A DNA stretch of 45,583 bases from Candidatus Alloenteromonas pullistercoris (GTDB lineage: Bacteria > Bacillota_I > Bacilli_A > RFN20 > CAG-826). Position 1 is the stretch's first letter, and the number at the start of each line of letters is the position of its first letter. The stretch lies in assembly GCA_017694295.1 (NCBI GenBank), contig JADINA010000008.1, positions 1 to 45,583 on the forward strand, in the 5' to 3' direction. Under the pieces are notes generated by a model. That model was not told the DNA's origin. It saw only the letters and a program-made list of their open reading frames with translations, and made no database searches. Shown here piece after piece: positions 17,358-26,603 of the stretch. Position numbers and translations under genes: made by a program.

Positions 17358-20300
17358 ATGAAAGAACGTCAAAAGGCCCTTTTGCTTAACGGATTCATAT
17401 TCCTCGCCATCGGCGGGCTCGCCGGCGGGCTGGCCTATTATTTGACCCCGCAAAAGACCAGGACCGTCATCGAAAACGGGGGCAACAACGATGGCCCGGT
17501 CACCCCGACCCCGGAAGAAACCGGGAAGGACAAGATCATCAACGGGCTGGTTTCCTCGGCCATGGGCGAGGGGCTTTCCCTCCACCTAGATGAGGCGAGC
17601 CTCACCCATAAAGGGGAAGCGGAAACCGCGGTTAATGTCATCACCCTCGACGGCGCCGACCTTAGCCTTGCCATTGGCGGCCTTTCGTTGCACGGAATCG
17701 ACCTAAAGCTCGACGCCCCCATCGACTACAACGGGCGGGAACGCTCGCTTGAGCTTGGCTTAATCGACGATGAACTCTATTTCTCCATCGGCAACCTCGA
17801 AGACGACGGCAACGTCTACGACCTTAAATACAAGGTAAGCACCGAAGCCTACGACATCGTCGATGACGGCGGGTCGATAGTCGACGGGGAAACCGGCGGC
17901 ACCCTCCAATATGAATATGGCGACCTCGACTGGGTCATAAGCGACGTCCTCTCCATTCTTAGCGACGGCGAAATCGACGTCCCTTTCCCCAACATCGCCG
18001 ATTTGATCGGATCCTCGAGCGGATCCTCGAGTGGATCATCGGGATTTGACGCCAACGCGATATTGAGCTCGATGAACTCGATGACCGAAAGCCAAGTCGA
18101 CGGCTCCCCCTATTTCACCTGGAACCTTAAGCTTGGGGAACTTAAGCTCCCCATCGGCCTAAAAGGCGATAGCGACTACAACCTCGTCGGCATCGACCTC
18201 CCGGCAGTCGGAGGCGAGGATTCCATCGACCTAGGGAGCGGATTGTCGCTGCAGCTATCCGCAAGCATTGCGGCAAACGCCATCGATTGGTCCTATCCCG
18301 AGGATTACTCCTCCTACCGCCGGCTTGAGAACTCCCTTGGCCTATTCGAAGGCATCGCCGAGATGGTGGCCCATCCCCAATTCGGCATCGACGCCGATTT
18401 GACCCTCAACCACCACGAGGAGGCAATCCCGGCTTCCACCACCACCATCGGCAAAAACGAAATCGACGAGAACCTCCGCCTCACCCTCGACGCCCAGGTC
18501 GACATGGATCTTAGGAAATTCAACGCCGCCGAGGCCTCGCTTGGCCTCTACGTCGATGACGACGAGGAGGCGGCCCAAACCCTAAGCACCGCCATTTTGC
18601 CTAGCAACGGCGGGCATGAGGCCTACGTCAACCTAAACGACGTCATGAAGGCCAAGACGAGCAAAGCGACCAACGACGCCATCATCGGCCAAATCGCCGA
18701 GATGCTTTCCTCTGATAGCCAAGGGCAGGTCACCGAAGCCCAGATCGGGAGGACGGGCAATGTCATTTCGAAAGTCGCCTCCTATTTGCAAGGCGATTTG
18801 ATCACCGGCGCCGAGGAAGGCCATTACGAGGCCGCCCTCGATTGCCTGCAAACCATCAAAAACGAGGACAACAGGCTTTTGGTCAGGCTTAACCTCGACC
18901 CGATTGGGATTAGAGGCCACGTCGTCTTGACCTTAGACGGGAATGAGGGCAATTCTCTTCTTAACATCGAATTCGAATCCGTCTCCTATTCCTCCTTCAC
19001 CCTTTCCGGCTCCTTGAAGACCGTCTCCTTCGTCGCCCCGACGCTATCCGACGAGGAGAAAGAGGGCTATGACGAGTTGACCCACCTAAGCGGAACCATC
19101 GGGCAAATCGGGGAGATCGCCAATTCCAAATCCGCCACCTTGTCTTTGTCCGGTTCCTTGCTTGACCCGGTCAAGACCGAGATCGGCGGGGGCAAAGCCG
19201 GAATCAGCTTCGACGGGATCATGGCCTTCGATGTCAACGATGTCAAAGGCGGGCTTGACCTCGCCATAAGCGAGCTTAACGAGAATTACCGCAATACCCA
19301 CGCCATCAAAGCCGATCTATATGGGGAAACCGACCTAACCGGCGCCAGGCTTTCCTATTCCTCGGATAACGGGGAAATCGACGGCGAAAATCCCTACAAC
19401 ATGACCAACCCGGTCAACAAAGATGGGCTTAAGGCCAAATTGCCCTTCGCCTCGCTTTCGCCTCTTATGGAATCGCTGACCGGGCTAACCCAAGCCGATG
19501 ACCGCTTCGGCAGGCTATTGCAATCCTTCTCCTCCGTCAGCGCCTCCTCGTTGCTTGGGCAGATCGCCTCGGGCAACTACTTCTCGCTTCTTCGCCTCCA
19601 CGTCATCGAAGACGCCTCATTGGAGGGCGACACCCACGTCTTCACCCTCAATGGCGCCGCCATAGGCCTAGAGGGCAAAATGACGATCGAAGTCGATTAC
19701 GCGGCCAACCCGGTTGAAGGCGATCCCTTCCAGGAAGGCGGCTTTGAGTCGCTTTCCATAAAAGGGCAGCTAGGCGGGAAGGATTTGATCTTCACCATCG
19801 GATTGGAAGCGACAAATGCAAGCGAAGCCGACCTCGCCCCCTTAGGGGATGTCGCGGACTCCGAATTCACCGACCTTTCCGGGATCAGCTATTTGGGCTC
19901 GAGCCTGCTTGACACCCTCACCCTTGGGGCGGTCGACCACAAAGGGGTCTCGACCTATTCGATTTCCGCTATGCTTGACCTAAGCATCGGGGAATATCGC
20001 TTCTCCGCCTTGACCATTAACGCCGCCATCCGCGTCGAAGGGGCCAAGACCGAGGTTTACGCCGAGCTTAAGGACATGCCTTTGATCAAAGGGGTCAACG
20101 CCCCCGAGGGGATGCCCTATTTCCGCCCCCACGAATACGAGGGAACGCGCGACGTCGCCTTCTATTACTATGCCGATGGGCTTAACCCCTCCGGCGAGGT
20201 CCTATTGACCCGCGACTCAAGCTATGGGAGGCTCCGCAACGTCAAAAACTCGGTCCGCCTAACCGGGGCTCAGTTTGGCCAAGACCCGATCAACTGGGTT

Positions 20301-20813
20301 TTGAAATACCTCCTTGGCGTCAACGAGTCCTTCTTTGAATCTGGCGAAGAAGGCGTCGCGGCCACCTCCACCGGTATGATCGGCGCCCCGCTTCACCTCG
20401 AGGACCTCATTTCCTCGTTCTCATTAACCAACGACGAAGCCGCCCCCGCGCTAGAGGTTGGGCTAAGCCTAAGCGCCCTCACCGGGATGAATTTCCTTGG
20501 CGATGCGAAGCTTGGGATTTATGGCACCACCGCCATGGATGGCCAATCCAATTCCTTTAAGGCCATCGAGAAGATCACCCTCGACGCCGGGATAGCGCTC
20601 GGCGGGAGCCTTAACGTCATCGGGCTTAGCCTCGAGGCCAAGCTAAACAACGTCGCCGGAGGCGTCTACACCGATGGCTTTGCCTCCGCCGAATCGATTT
20701 ACCGCACCAACTTCATAAACGAGGAAGGGGAAGACGTCTCGACCACTTTCGCCGGGCAATACGGACACGATTACCGCCTCGAAGAGTCCGTCTTCGCCTC
20801 CAGCCTCTACTAA
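17358..20813 (+). CDS. Giant membrane-anchored exported protein, paralogue A
   Basis: An 1151-residue protein with an N-terminal membrane anchor (residues about 9-29, LLNGFIFLAIGGLAGGLAYYL), a Pro/Thr linker (VTPTPEETG) and a very long exported part built from repeated amphipathic strands, acidic and Asn/Asp rich. A Ser-Gly linker (GSSSGSSSGSSG) sits near residue 217. Many segments match the next gene: DGETGGTLQYEYGDLDW here and DDETGGILYYEYGNLDY there; YDELTHL and YAELTHL; RDVAFYYYADG and RHVNFFYYEDG. The two are therefore ancient tandem duplicates. I recognise no enzyme motif or cell-wall sorting signal. The strand-rich pattern would suit a lipid- or polymer-binding surface structure, which is speculation. 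AAGGAG precedes the ATG. Confidence 0.88.
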   Translation: MKERQKALLLNGFIFLAIGGLAGGLAYYLTPQKTRTVIENGGNNDGPVTPTPEETGKDKIINGLVSSAMGEGLSLHLDEASLTHKGEAETAVNVITLDGADLSLAIGGLSLHGIDLKLDAPIDYNGRERSLELGLIDDELYFSIGNLEDDGNVYDLKYKVSTEAYDIVDDGGSIVDGETGGTLQYEYGDLDWVISDVLSILSDGEIDVPFPNIADLIGSSSGSSSGSSGFDANAILSSMNSMTESQVDGSPYFTWNLKLGELKLPIGLKGDSDYNLVGIDLPAVGGEDSIDLGSGLSLQLSASIAANAIDWSYPEDYSSYRRLENSLGLFEGIAEMVAHPQFGIDADLTLNHHEEAIPASTTTIGKNEIDENLRLTLDAQVDMDLRKFNAAEASLGLYVDDDEEAAQTLSTAILPSNGGHEAYVNLNDVMKAKTSKATNDAIIGQIAEMLSSDSQGQVTEAQIGRTGNVISKVASYLQGDLITGAEEGHYEAALDCLQTIKNEDNRLLVRLNLDPIGIRGHVVLTLDGNEGNSLLNIEFESVSYSSFTLSGSLKTVSFVAPTLSDEEKEGYDELTHLSGTIGQIGEIANSKSATLSLSGSLLDPVKTEIGGGKAGISFDGIMAFDVNDVKGGLDLAISELNENYRNTHAIKADLYGETDLTGARLSYSSDNGEIDGENPYNMTNPVNKDGLKAKLPFASLSPLMESLTGLTQADDRFGRLLQSFSSVSASSLLGQIASGNYFSLLRLHVIEDASLEGDTHVFTLNGAAIGLEGKMTIEVDYAANPVEGDPFQEGGFESLSIKGQLGGKDLIFTIGLEATNASEADLAPLGDVADSEFTDLSGISYLGSSLLDTLTLGAVDHKGVSTYSISAMLDLSIGEYRFSALTINAAIRVEGAKTEVYAELKDMPLIKGVNAPEGMPYFRPHEYEGTRDVAFYYYADGLNPSGEVLLTRDSSYGRLRNVKNSVRLTGAQFGQDPINWVLKYLLGVNESFFESGEEGVAATSTGMIGAPLHLEDLISSFSLTNDEAAPALEVGLSLSALTGMNFLGDAKLGIYGTTAMDGQSNSFKAIEKITLDAGIALGGSLNVIGLSLEAKLNNVAGGVYTDGFASAESIYRTNFINEEGEDVSTTFAGQYGHDYRLEESVFASSLY

Positions 20814-20825
20814 AAGGAGCGAATC

Positions 20826-23800
20826 TTGAAGAGCAAGCTTCGCGCCCAAATAGCCCCCTTCCTCCTTTTCCTGCCCTCCCTTTTGCTTTCTAGTTTGCCC
20901 GCAAGACCGGAAACTGAAATGCCGGAGGCGGAGGAAAGCGGGCAAAGCGGGGAGACTGCCCCTTCTTTCGACCTCGACCATTTCAAGATCGACGTCCTTT
21001 CGAAGGCCTCTTCCGGGATTAGGTTAGACGTGAGCGAAGGCTACCTCGACCTTGGCGGGGAGGATAACGTCATCTCCTTCGCCGGGGCCAAAATCGAGCT
21101 CGCCGTTTCCTCGCTTTCCATCCATGGCCTCTCCCTTAGCTTCGACTTGCCCCTAGACTACAACGGCAAGAAGATGCAGCTGCAGGGGGCCTTGCTATCC
21201 GATTGGCTTTACGTGAGCCTATTCGAACCCACGAGGCCAGAGGAGGTTAAGCTAAGTTACAAAGTCGATCTAAATAGCCAAGACATAATCGGCGAGGACG
21301 GGAAACCCATAGTCGACGATGAAACCGGCGGGATACTCTATTACGAATACGGCAACCTCGATTACGCGATCGACATGATATTGAACGCCATCACCGACGG
21401 GGAATATGCCTTTTCCTCCCTTGGCGCCCCAAACTGGGACTTCTCCTCGCTCATCGATTCGCTTAACTCGGTTTATCTAGACGATACGGAGGAAGGCGAA
21501 TATTACGTTTTGCCTTTGTCCTTAAATGGCCAAAGCCTGCAAATCGGGCTAGTTGGCAACGGGCAAAGCGAGCTTTCCGGCATCGAGTTCCCCCGAAGCG
21601 GGGAAGCCGACCTAGGCAAGTTCAAGCTATCACTAAAAGCCAGCATAAACGCCAATGAGCCGAGTTTTGATAAGCCAGAGGGGGCCGATTCCTTCGTCGA
21701 GTTGCAAAACTCCCTTTCCCTCTTCACCAAGCTCGCCTCGCTTGCCTCCTCCCCCAAATTCGGCATAAAGACGATTGGGGAAGGGCTGAAGGTCACCCAC
21801 ACTGAGGCCGCCTTCGACGGCGGGGACTACGGATTCGCCCGCGACCCGGTGGAGGAAGAGGCCGTTTTGACCCTGGACGCGACCGCCGACCTTAGCGGCG
21901 GCAAAACCAACGCCCTCACCTTGCAAGCCTCGACCAGCTGCAACCAAAAAAGGCAAAGCCTCCGTTTCGATGTCGAGCAGGGCAACGCCTATTTCGCCCT
22001 AAACGAAGGGGTTAAGGTCTATGGCGGACTTTCGATAATCGAGCAGGTATTCGACGCCTTTGGGGCGATATTCGGAGGGACCGACGCCTCAAGCTTCGAC
22101 GTCGTCTTCTCCTTCCTTGGGCTGAATAACTTCCTTTCCCCCATCCTTTCAAGCGAGCTGGTCAATGGCCTGCTTAGCGGCAACTTCGAATACCTCATCC
22201 CCTTGCTTGGGAAGATTCATAACGAAGATGGGCGGCTTGAGGTTGAGCTGGATCTAGGCAAAGTCGGGATGGAGGGAAGCCTTTATTTGACCTTAGACGG
22301 AAACTCCGGGCCCTTGATGAGCTTGCGCTTCGACAACTGCGGGCCCAGCAACGTCAAATTCGACGGAACCGTCGAGCTCGTCGATTACCATGAGCCCTCC
22401 GAGTTCGATCCGCTTGCCTATGCCGAACTCACCCACCTCCCGACCATCCTTAACGGCCTCGCTTCCTTCGCCGAGAGCAGGACCGGCTCCTTCTCCGTCT
22501 TTGGCTATTACGGGGAGGAAGGGGATGCCTCTTCCTCTGGCGGGCCGGCCACGATTGAGGAGCTCAATAACCTCAAGGTCGGCTTTGGCTTCCAAGGGAC
22601 GGCCGACTTCGATTTGGATTCGAAGATGGGGGCCGCCAACCTCACGGTCTATGACCACCATGAGCTTTACAAAAACGATCACCACCTGAATCTGAGTTAT
22701 GCCGATTACGGGGCACCGGAAAACTCGCTTCTATTCCATTACGACTCGATAAACGACAACCAGGAGCTGGTCGATAACGGGACCAGGACCAACCCAAGCA
22801 AGACCACCGGGCTAAACGGGAGGATGGAGAATTCGACCTTCCTTTCCCTTTTCTCCGTCGCCAGGGAGTTCCTAACCTCCCCCGACCCCCGTTTCGAAAG
22901 GATCACTTCGATGTTTGGGGCGGTGTTAAGCTCCGGGCTCATCTATCAGCTTTCCAACTCGCATTTCCTCGAGGCTTTGTCCACCGACATCCTCATCGGG
23001 GCGAGTTTAGGCGAAGGCAAAGACGTCTTCACCTTCTCCGGGGAGATGCTTGGCAATGACCACGAAGTCGTCTTGACCGTCGGCTATGCCAATACCTCAG
23101 GCGTGGAAAAAGTCGACTACATAACCTTGCAAACCTCCTTCGAATCCGCGGGAACGACGCAGAACGTCTATCTTCGCATCGATTCAATGAGCTCGAAGCC
23201 AAAACAGGAGATTAAGGAGGCGGTTTACGCGCAATTCGGGGAGAATCCCGATGCAGGAAGCTATATCGACTTCACCTCGCTTGGAGTCTTGTTCGATTGC
23301 CTTAACGGGGCTTTGACGTTGGGCACGACCGCGGATAGCTATCTTTCGACCTACCGCCTCAAAGGGAGCATCGTCCTCGATGACTTCATCGGCTTGGGCA
23401 GCGCGATAACGATGGAAATCAAATTTGATTTCTTCGTCCGCCTCGTCGGGTCCGAGCTTAAGATATTCGCCATGTTTGAGGTCCCGATGAACGCGATCAT
23501 GTCAAGCAAAATCGCCACCGGGACCCGCCACGTCAATTTCTTCTATTACGAAGACGGCTCGGAATACAAGGACGGCTATGTGTATTTGGAACGCTACGAC
23601 GACAAAAACGCCATGTCGGACACCGAGCAGTTCTTCAAAATCCCGGGTGAGGTCTTCAAAACCGACATCTTCGGCTTCGCCTTTAAAAACGTCTTGGGCT
23701 TCAACGACTTCATGAACACCATCATCAACATGATGAAAATCGACACCTCGAAGGCAATTCACGGCGAAGACCTATTCAATTCATTCTCCTATAACCAAAA

Positions 23801-24230
23801 TCCCGCCGCCCCAAGTTGGGATCTTAACCTCGGGATGGGGGCGATCCCGGGTTTGGAGCAGCTTGGCGATATCGCCGCCTCCATTTCCGGGATTACCTTA
23901 GACGACGGCACCTTGACGCTACAGTCCTTCTCCGGGAGCCTGGAGCCGCTCAATTTCTGCACGGTGACCTTCTCCGGAGCCCTCGAAAACGCCTCATCCG
24001 GCTCCTATGACTACGCCTTTGACGACGTGGTGACCATGCCAACCCACCTAGAGGGCACGGGCTGGTTTGGCATGAACGAAGTCCATTACGAGGAGTATTC
24101 GGTCGAGGAGTTCTTCAATACGCGTTTCCTCGATACGGGCATTGGGGATGACGGGACCCGTTACTACAACTTCTCCTCGACCTTCAATAGCATCTCCGAC
24201 ACCACCGAGCCGGGAACCAATTACGCTTAA
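20826..24230 (+). CDS. Giant exported protein, paralogue B
   Basis: An 1134-residue paralogue of the preceding protein, starting with TTG at 20826 after an AAGGAG ribosome site. It has a cleavable-looking signal peptide (IAPFLLFLPSLLLSSLPA, residues 9-26) in place of an anchor, then an acidic linker and a strand-rich exported region. Shared blocks in the same order as paralogue A include the DYNGKK strand pair near residue 115, the DETGG..YEYG block, ELTHL and the FFYYEDG block near the C-terminus. There is no membrane segment at the C-terminus and no lipobox, so it may be secreted or held by paralogue A. Function unknown. It is 12 bp from its neighbour and clearly in the same operon. Confidence 0.88.
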   Translation: MKSKLRAQIAPFLLFLPSLLLSSLPARPETEMPEAEESGQSGETAPSFDLDHFKIDVLSKASSGIRLDVSEGYLDLGGEDNVISFAGAKIELAVSSLSIHGLSLSFDLPLDYNGKKMQLQGALLSDWLYVSLFEPTRPEEVKLSYKVDLNSQDIIGEDGKPIVDDETGGILYYEYGNLDYAIDMILNAITDGEYAFSSLGAPNWDFSSLIDSLNSVYLDDTEEGEYYVLPLSLNGQSLQIGLVGNGQSELSGIEFPRSGEADLGKFKLSLKASINANEPSFDKPEGADSFVELQNSLSLFTKLASLASSPKFGIKTIGEGLKVTHTEAAFDGGDYGFARDPVEEEAVLTLDATADLSGGKTNALTLQASTSCNQKRQSLRFDVEQGNAYFALNEGVKVYGGLSIIEQVFDAFGAIFGGTDASSFDVVFSFLGLNNFLSPILSSELVNGLLSGNFEYLIPLLGKIHNEDGRLEVELDLGKVGMEGSLYLTLDGNSGPLMSLRFDNCGPSNVKFDGTVELVDYHEPSEFDPLAYAELTHLPTILNGLASFAESRTGSFSVFGYYGEEGDASSSGGPATIEELNNLKVGFGFQGTADFDLDSKMGAANLTVYDHHELYKNDHHLNLSYADYGAPENSLLFHYDSINDNQELVDNGTRTNPSKTTGLNGRMENSTFLSLFSVAREFLTSPDPRFERITSMFGAVLSSGLIYQLSNSHFLEALSTDILIGASLGEGKDVFTFSGEMLGNDHEVVLTVGYANTSGVEKVDYITLQTSFESAGTTQNVYLRIDSMSSKPKQEIKEAVYAQFGENPDAGSYIDFTSLGVLFDCLNGALTLGTTADSYLSTYRLKGSIVLDDFIGLGSAITMEIKFDFFVRLVGSELKIFAMFEVPMNAIMSSKIATGTRHVNFFYYEDGSEYKDGYVYLERYDDKNAMSDTEQFFKIPGEVFKTDIFGFAFKNVLGFNDFMNTIINMMKIDTSKAIHGEDLFNSFSYNQNPAAPSWDLNLGMGAIPGLEQLGDIAASISGITLDDGTLTLQSFSGSLEPLNFCTVTFSGALENASSGSYDYAFDDVVTMPTHLEGTGWFGMNEVHYEEYSVEEFFNTRFLDTGIGDDGTRYYNFSSTFNSISDTTEPGTNYA

Positions 24231-24248
24231 AAAACTAGAAAACGGAAG

Positions 24249-24273
24249 CGTTACTACATAGAATACGTAACGT
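24249..24273 (+). promoter_or_regulatory. Promoter and inverted repeat in front of the XRE gene
   Basis: CGTTAC (24249-24254) and GTAACG (24267-24272) flank TAGAAT (24259-24264), a likely -10 box. The expected start site coincides with the ATG at 24274, nine bases after the -10, so the mRNA would be leaderless. The inverted repeat wraps the -10 box and could be the autoregulatory site. Confidence 0.5.
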
Positions 24274-24885
24274 ATGGAAAACCTCCCCCAGACGGTTGGC
24301 AAAAACCTGCAAACCCTCCGCAAATCGAAGGGGATGACGCAGCAGGAATTGGCCAAGCAAGTCAATTACAGCGACAAATCGATATCGAAATGGGAGCTTG
24401 GCTACGCCCTGCCAAGCGTCGACATATTGCTCGATTTCGCCTCCTATTACGGGGTGTCGCTTGATTTCCTGGTCACCGAGCACCAGGAGGAGGAAATAAA
24501 GAAGACGACCGAGGTCCAGCCTAAGCTCGACCCCAACCGCCCGACCATCATGGCCCTCACCATCACGGTCATCATCTTGGTCGCGGTGTGCATCTTCTTC
24601 TCCCGTTACCTATTCCACGACGAAGGCGAGGACCCAACCGCCCTTTGGCCGGTGTTCGTCTGGATGGTCCCGGTCGCCTTTGCCCTTCTTGCGGCCGAAA
24701 CCCATCTTTTCTACCATAACAGCATCGGGACGACAGTCTTATCATCCTGCTTCCTTTGGACCCTGCTGGCGGCTTTCCCGATCGTCATGAGGCGAAGCGA
24801 CCTTTGCCTTTTGCTCGTCGTCGGGATCCCGATTCAGATAATCGTCTTGCTGATACGAAACCTAAAGAAGAAAAAAGACAATTAG
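24274..24885 (+). CDS. XRE-family regulator with C-terminal membrane segments
   Basis: The 203-residue protein has an N-terminal Cro/CI-type helix-turn-helix (GKNLQTLRKSKGMTQQELAKQVNYSDKSISKWELGYALPSVDIL in outline, residues about 8-52) followed by a linker (EEEIKKTTEVQPKLD) and four hydrophobic segments between about residues 88 and 195. Such HTH proteins with a membrane tail are common in Firmicutes and are thought to sense the envelope. It follows the giant-protein genes by 43 bp with its own probable promoter. It shares four bases of stop-codon overlap with the convergent SWIM gene. It is a candidate regulator of the operon at 16336; this is inferred from position. Confidence 0.88.
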   Translation: MENLPQTVGKNLQTLRKSKGMTQQELAKQVNYSDKSISKWELGYALPSVDILLDFASYYGVSLDFLVTEHQEEEIKKTTEVQPKLDPNRPTIMALTITVIILVAVCIFFSRYLFHDEGEDPTALWPVFVWMVPVAFALLAAETHLFYHNSIGTTVLSSCFLWTLLAAFPIVMRRSDLCLLLVVGIPIQIIVLLIRNLKKKKDN

Positions 24886-25229
24886 CAGCCGAAATCCGAG
24901 TTGTCCCCATCGCCGAAATAGCCTTCGACCTCCGAAGGCTTTTCTTTTCTCTCAATGGAAGGGGCGCAATATAAAAGCAAGGCAAGCGCGTGCTTGCAAG
25001 GCCCAACGTAGCGGCGCGAGGCCTCGCAATCGCAATAGTAGGAGGCGAGGTGGCCATTTTGGTCAAGGGTGAACCCGCAATAATAGGAGGCTTTGCTTTT
25101 GCCTTCTACCCGGCCAGAAGCGGAATAGCCATCGATATGGCAGTTTAGTATCCCGCCGCTAGAGGCGATTTCCCTCGCCCTTACTAGCAGCTTCGTCCCC
25201 TCTAGGCTCTCGCCCAAATCGATTTCCAT
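24882..25229 (-). CDS. Stand-alone SWIM zinc-finger protein
   Basis: A 115-residue protein with the SWIM pattern CxCx9CxH: Cys66, Cys68, Cys78 and His80 in YYCDCEASRRYVGPCKHALAL. The preceding strands (SYYCGFTLDQNGHLASYYC) are those of the beta-beta-alpha SWIM fold. SWIM domains bind DNA or proteins and in bacteria are usually found at the N-terminus of SNF2-type helicases; here the domain is encoded alone, with no helicase gene next to it. An acidic tail (EVEGYFGDGDNSDFGC) ends the protein. The stop overlaps that of the convergent XRE gene. It may be a split-off helicase subunit working in trans; that is inference. Confidence 0.85.
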   Translation of the reverse strand: MEIDLGESLEGTKLLVRAREIASSGGILNCHIDGYSASGRVEGKSKASYYCGFTLDQNGHLASYYCDCEASRRYVGPCKHALALLLYCAPSIERKEKPSEVEGYFGDGDNSDFGC

Positions 25230-25299
25230 AACGCCCCTATGTTAAGCCTTTCTGGCAGCTTTCGGCCACTGCCGATTTCCCAAAAACAGAAAACCGGTT

Positions 25300-25314
25300 C
25301 ATAATCTTAACCGT
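25300..25314 (+). promoter_or_regulatory. Probable promoter of the patatin gene
   Basis: CATAAT at 25300-25305 lies nine bases before the ATG at 25315 and there is no ribosome site in between, the same layout as at 5387, 24259 and 12878. A leaderless transcript is likely. Confidence 0.4.
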
Positions 25315-26502
25315 ATGAAAAATGGCATTGCCCTTTGCGGAGGCGGCAGCTTAGGGTCTTATGAATACGGCGCCATCAAGGCCTTGCTTGAGCAGGGGAT
25401 AACCTTCGACGTGGTGACCGGGACCTCGATCGGCTCGCTTAACGGGACCCTATTGGCCGCCAATAGGATGGACAGGATGAAGGAGGTTTGGGAAAACGTC
25501 ACCGTCCATGACGTCATAAAAGACGGGCTCGATCTTTCCAAACCTTTGTCGAAATCCTTTTCCCTCAACCCCAATAGCCCTTTCCAGAAGTTCGTCAAAA
25601 GCTATTTGAAGGACGACTTCGGGGCCGATGTCTCGCCTTTGAAGGAGCTTATAGAAAGAAACCTCGAGGGGATAGAGGTAAGCAAGCTTAGTTGCCTGCT
25701 TGGCATCGTCGCCTGCACATATCCTGGCTTGGTCGAGGAGCATTACCTGGTCAACGACCTTCCCCAGGAGAAGGTGAAGGACTACCTCCTCGCCTCCTGC
25801 TCCTGCTTCCCGGCCTTCCCCATCTGCGACATCGACGGGAAAAGCTATGTCGACGGGGGATGGAAGAACAACCTGCCCATCGACTATTGCCTTGAGCTTG
25901 GGGCCGATAGGGTTTACGCCGTCCTCCTCGAATCCTTCCCCCCGGCCCAGAAAAGGGAATACTTCCGTTTGCCTAACGTCACCCTCATCGCCCCAAGCAA
26001 AAGGCAGGGCAACTTCCTTAACTTCGAAAAAGCCCATTTGGAGCGCAACGCCAAAATGGGTTACCTCGACGCCCTTATCGCCTTGAAGAAAAGATTGGGC
26101 GAAGACTATTGCTTCCACCCCAACAAATCGCTTTCCGAGCTTAGCCGCCGCCACTTAAGGGAATCGCTATCCCTATTCGGGGCCGAGTTCACCGCCAAAT
26201 CCATCGAGAAGATGGCCAAATCCTCCTCCCGCCTCTCCCCTTATTCGGAGGAAGGCTATTTCCTATTGAACTTAGAACGGGCGGCCCACATCTTCGGGCT
26301 AAGCGAATATAAGGATTACGGGGTTGAGGAGATGGCCCAGGAAATACTTAGAATCAGCTCAATCGACGACGGGAAGGAAGGCAAAAGGAAAGCGGAAAGG
26401 GCCTATTGGCATGCCCTTTTCTGGGGTGAGGCAAAAGAAAGCCCAAGCTCGCCGGAGCGCAAGCTCGACAAAGTCCTGTTCAACACAATCTTCGTCCATT
26501 GA
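25315..26502 (+). CDS. Patatin-like phospholipase
   Basis: A 395-residue soluble protein. The patatin elements are all present: the oxyanion glycines in CGGGSLGS (residues 8-15), the nucleophile elbow GTSIG with Ser38, and the catalytic Asp180 in VDGGWKNNLP, forming the Ser-Asp dyad. Family members hydrolyse acyl ester bonds of phospholipids. There is no signal peptide, so it acts in the cytoplasm or at the inner face of the membrane, probably in lipid turnover. The C-terminal 190 residues are helical and not diagnostic. It stands alone, divergent from the SWIM gene, and is followed by pepF. Confidence 0.94.
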   Translation: MKNGIALCGGGSLGSYEYGAIKALLEQGITFDVVTGTSIGSLNGTLLAANRMDRMKEVWENVTVHDVIKDGLDLSKPLSKSFSLNPNSPFQKFVKSYLKDDFGADVSPLKELIERNLEGIEVSKLSCLLGIVACTYPGLVEEHYLVNDLPQEKVKDYLLASCSCFPAFPICDIDGKSYVDGGWKNNLPIDYCLELGADRVYAVLLESFPPAQKREYFRLPNVTLIAPSKRQGNFLNFEKAHLERNAKMGYLDALIALKKRLGEDYCFHPNKSLSELSRRHLRESLSLFGAEFTAKSIEKMAKSSSRLSPYSEEGYFLLNLERAAHIFGLSEYKDYGVEEMAQEILRISSIDDGKEGKRKAERAYWHALFWGEAKESPSSPERKLDKVLFNTIFVH

Positions 26503-26538
26503 TCGCCATCCTTGGCTAATCTAAATTGCCTAAGAAGG

Positions 26539-26564
26539 CAAAAAGGTTGCCTAAACCCTTTTTT
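26539..26564 (+). terminator. Weak intrinsic terminator between patatin gene and pepF
   Basis: AAAAGG and CCTTTT pair imperfectly around a loop of about 10 bases, followed by a T run at 26559-26564. A small TTGCC/GGCAA hairpin precedes it. The stem is short, so the call is tentative. Confidence 0.35.
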
Positions 26565-26603
26565 GCGTCTACCCTAGTCTCCGAAAGAAAGGAATAGCAG
26601 ACA

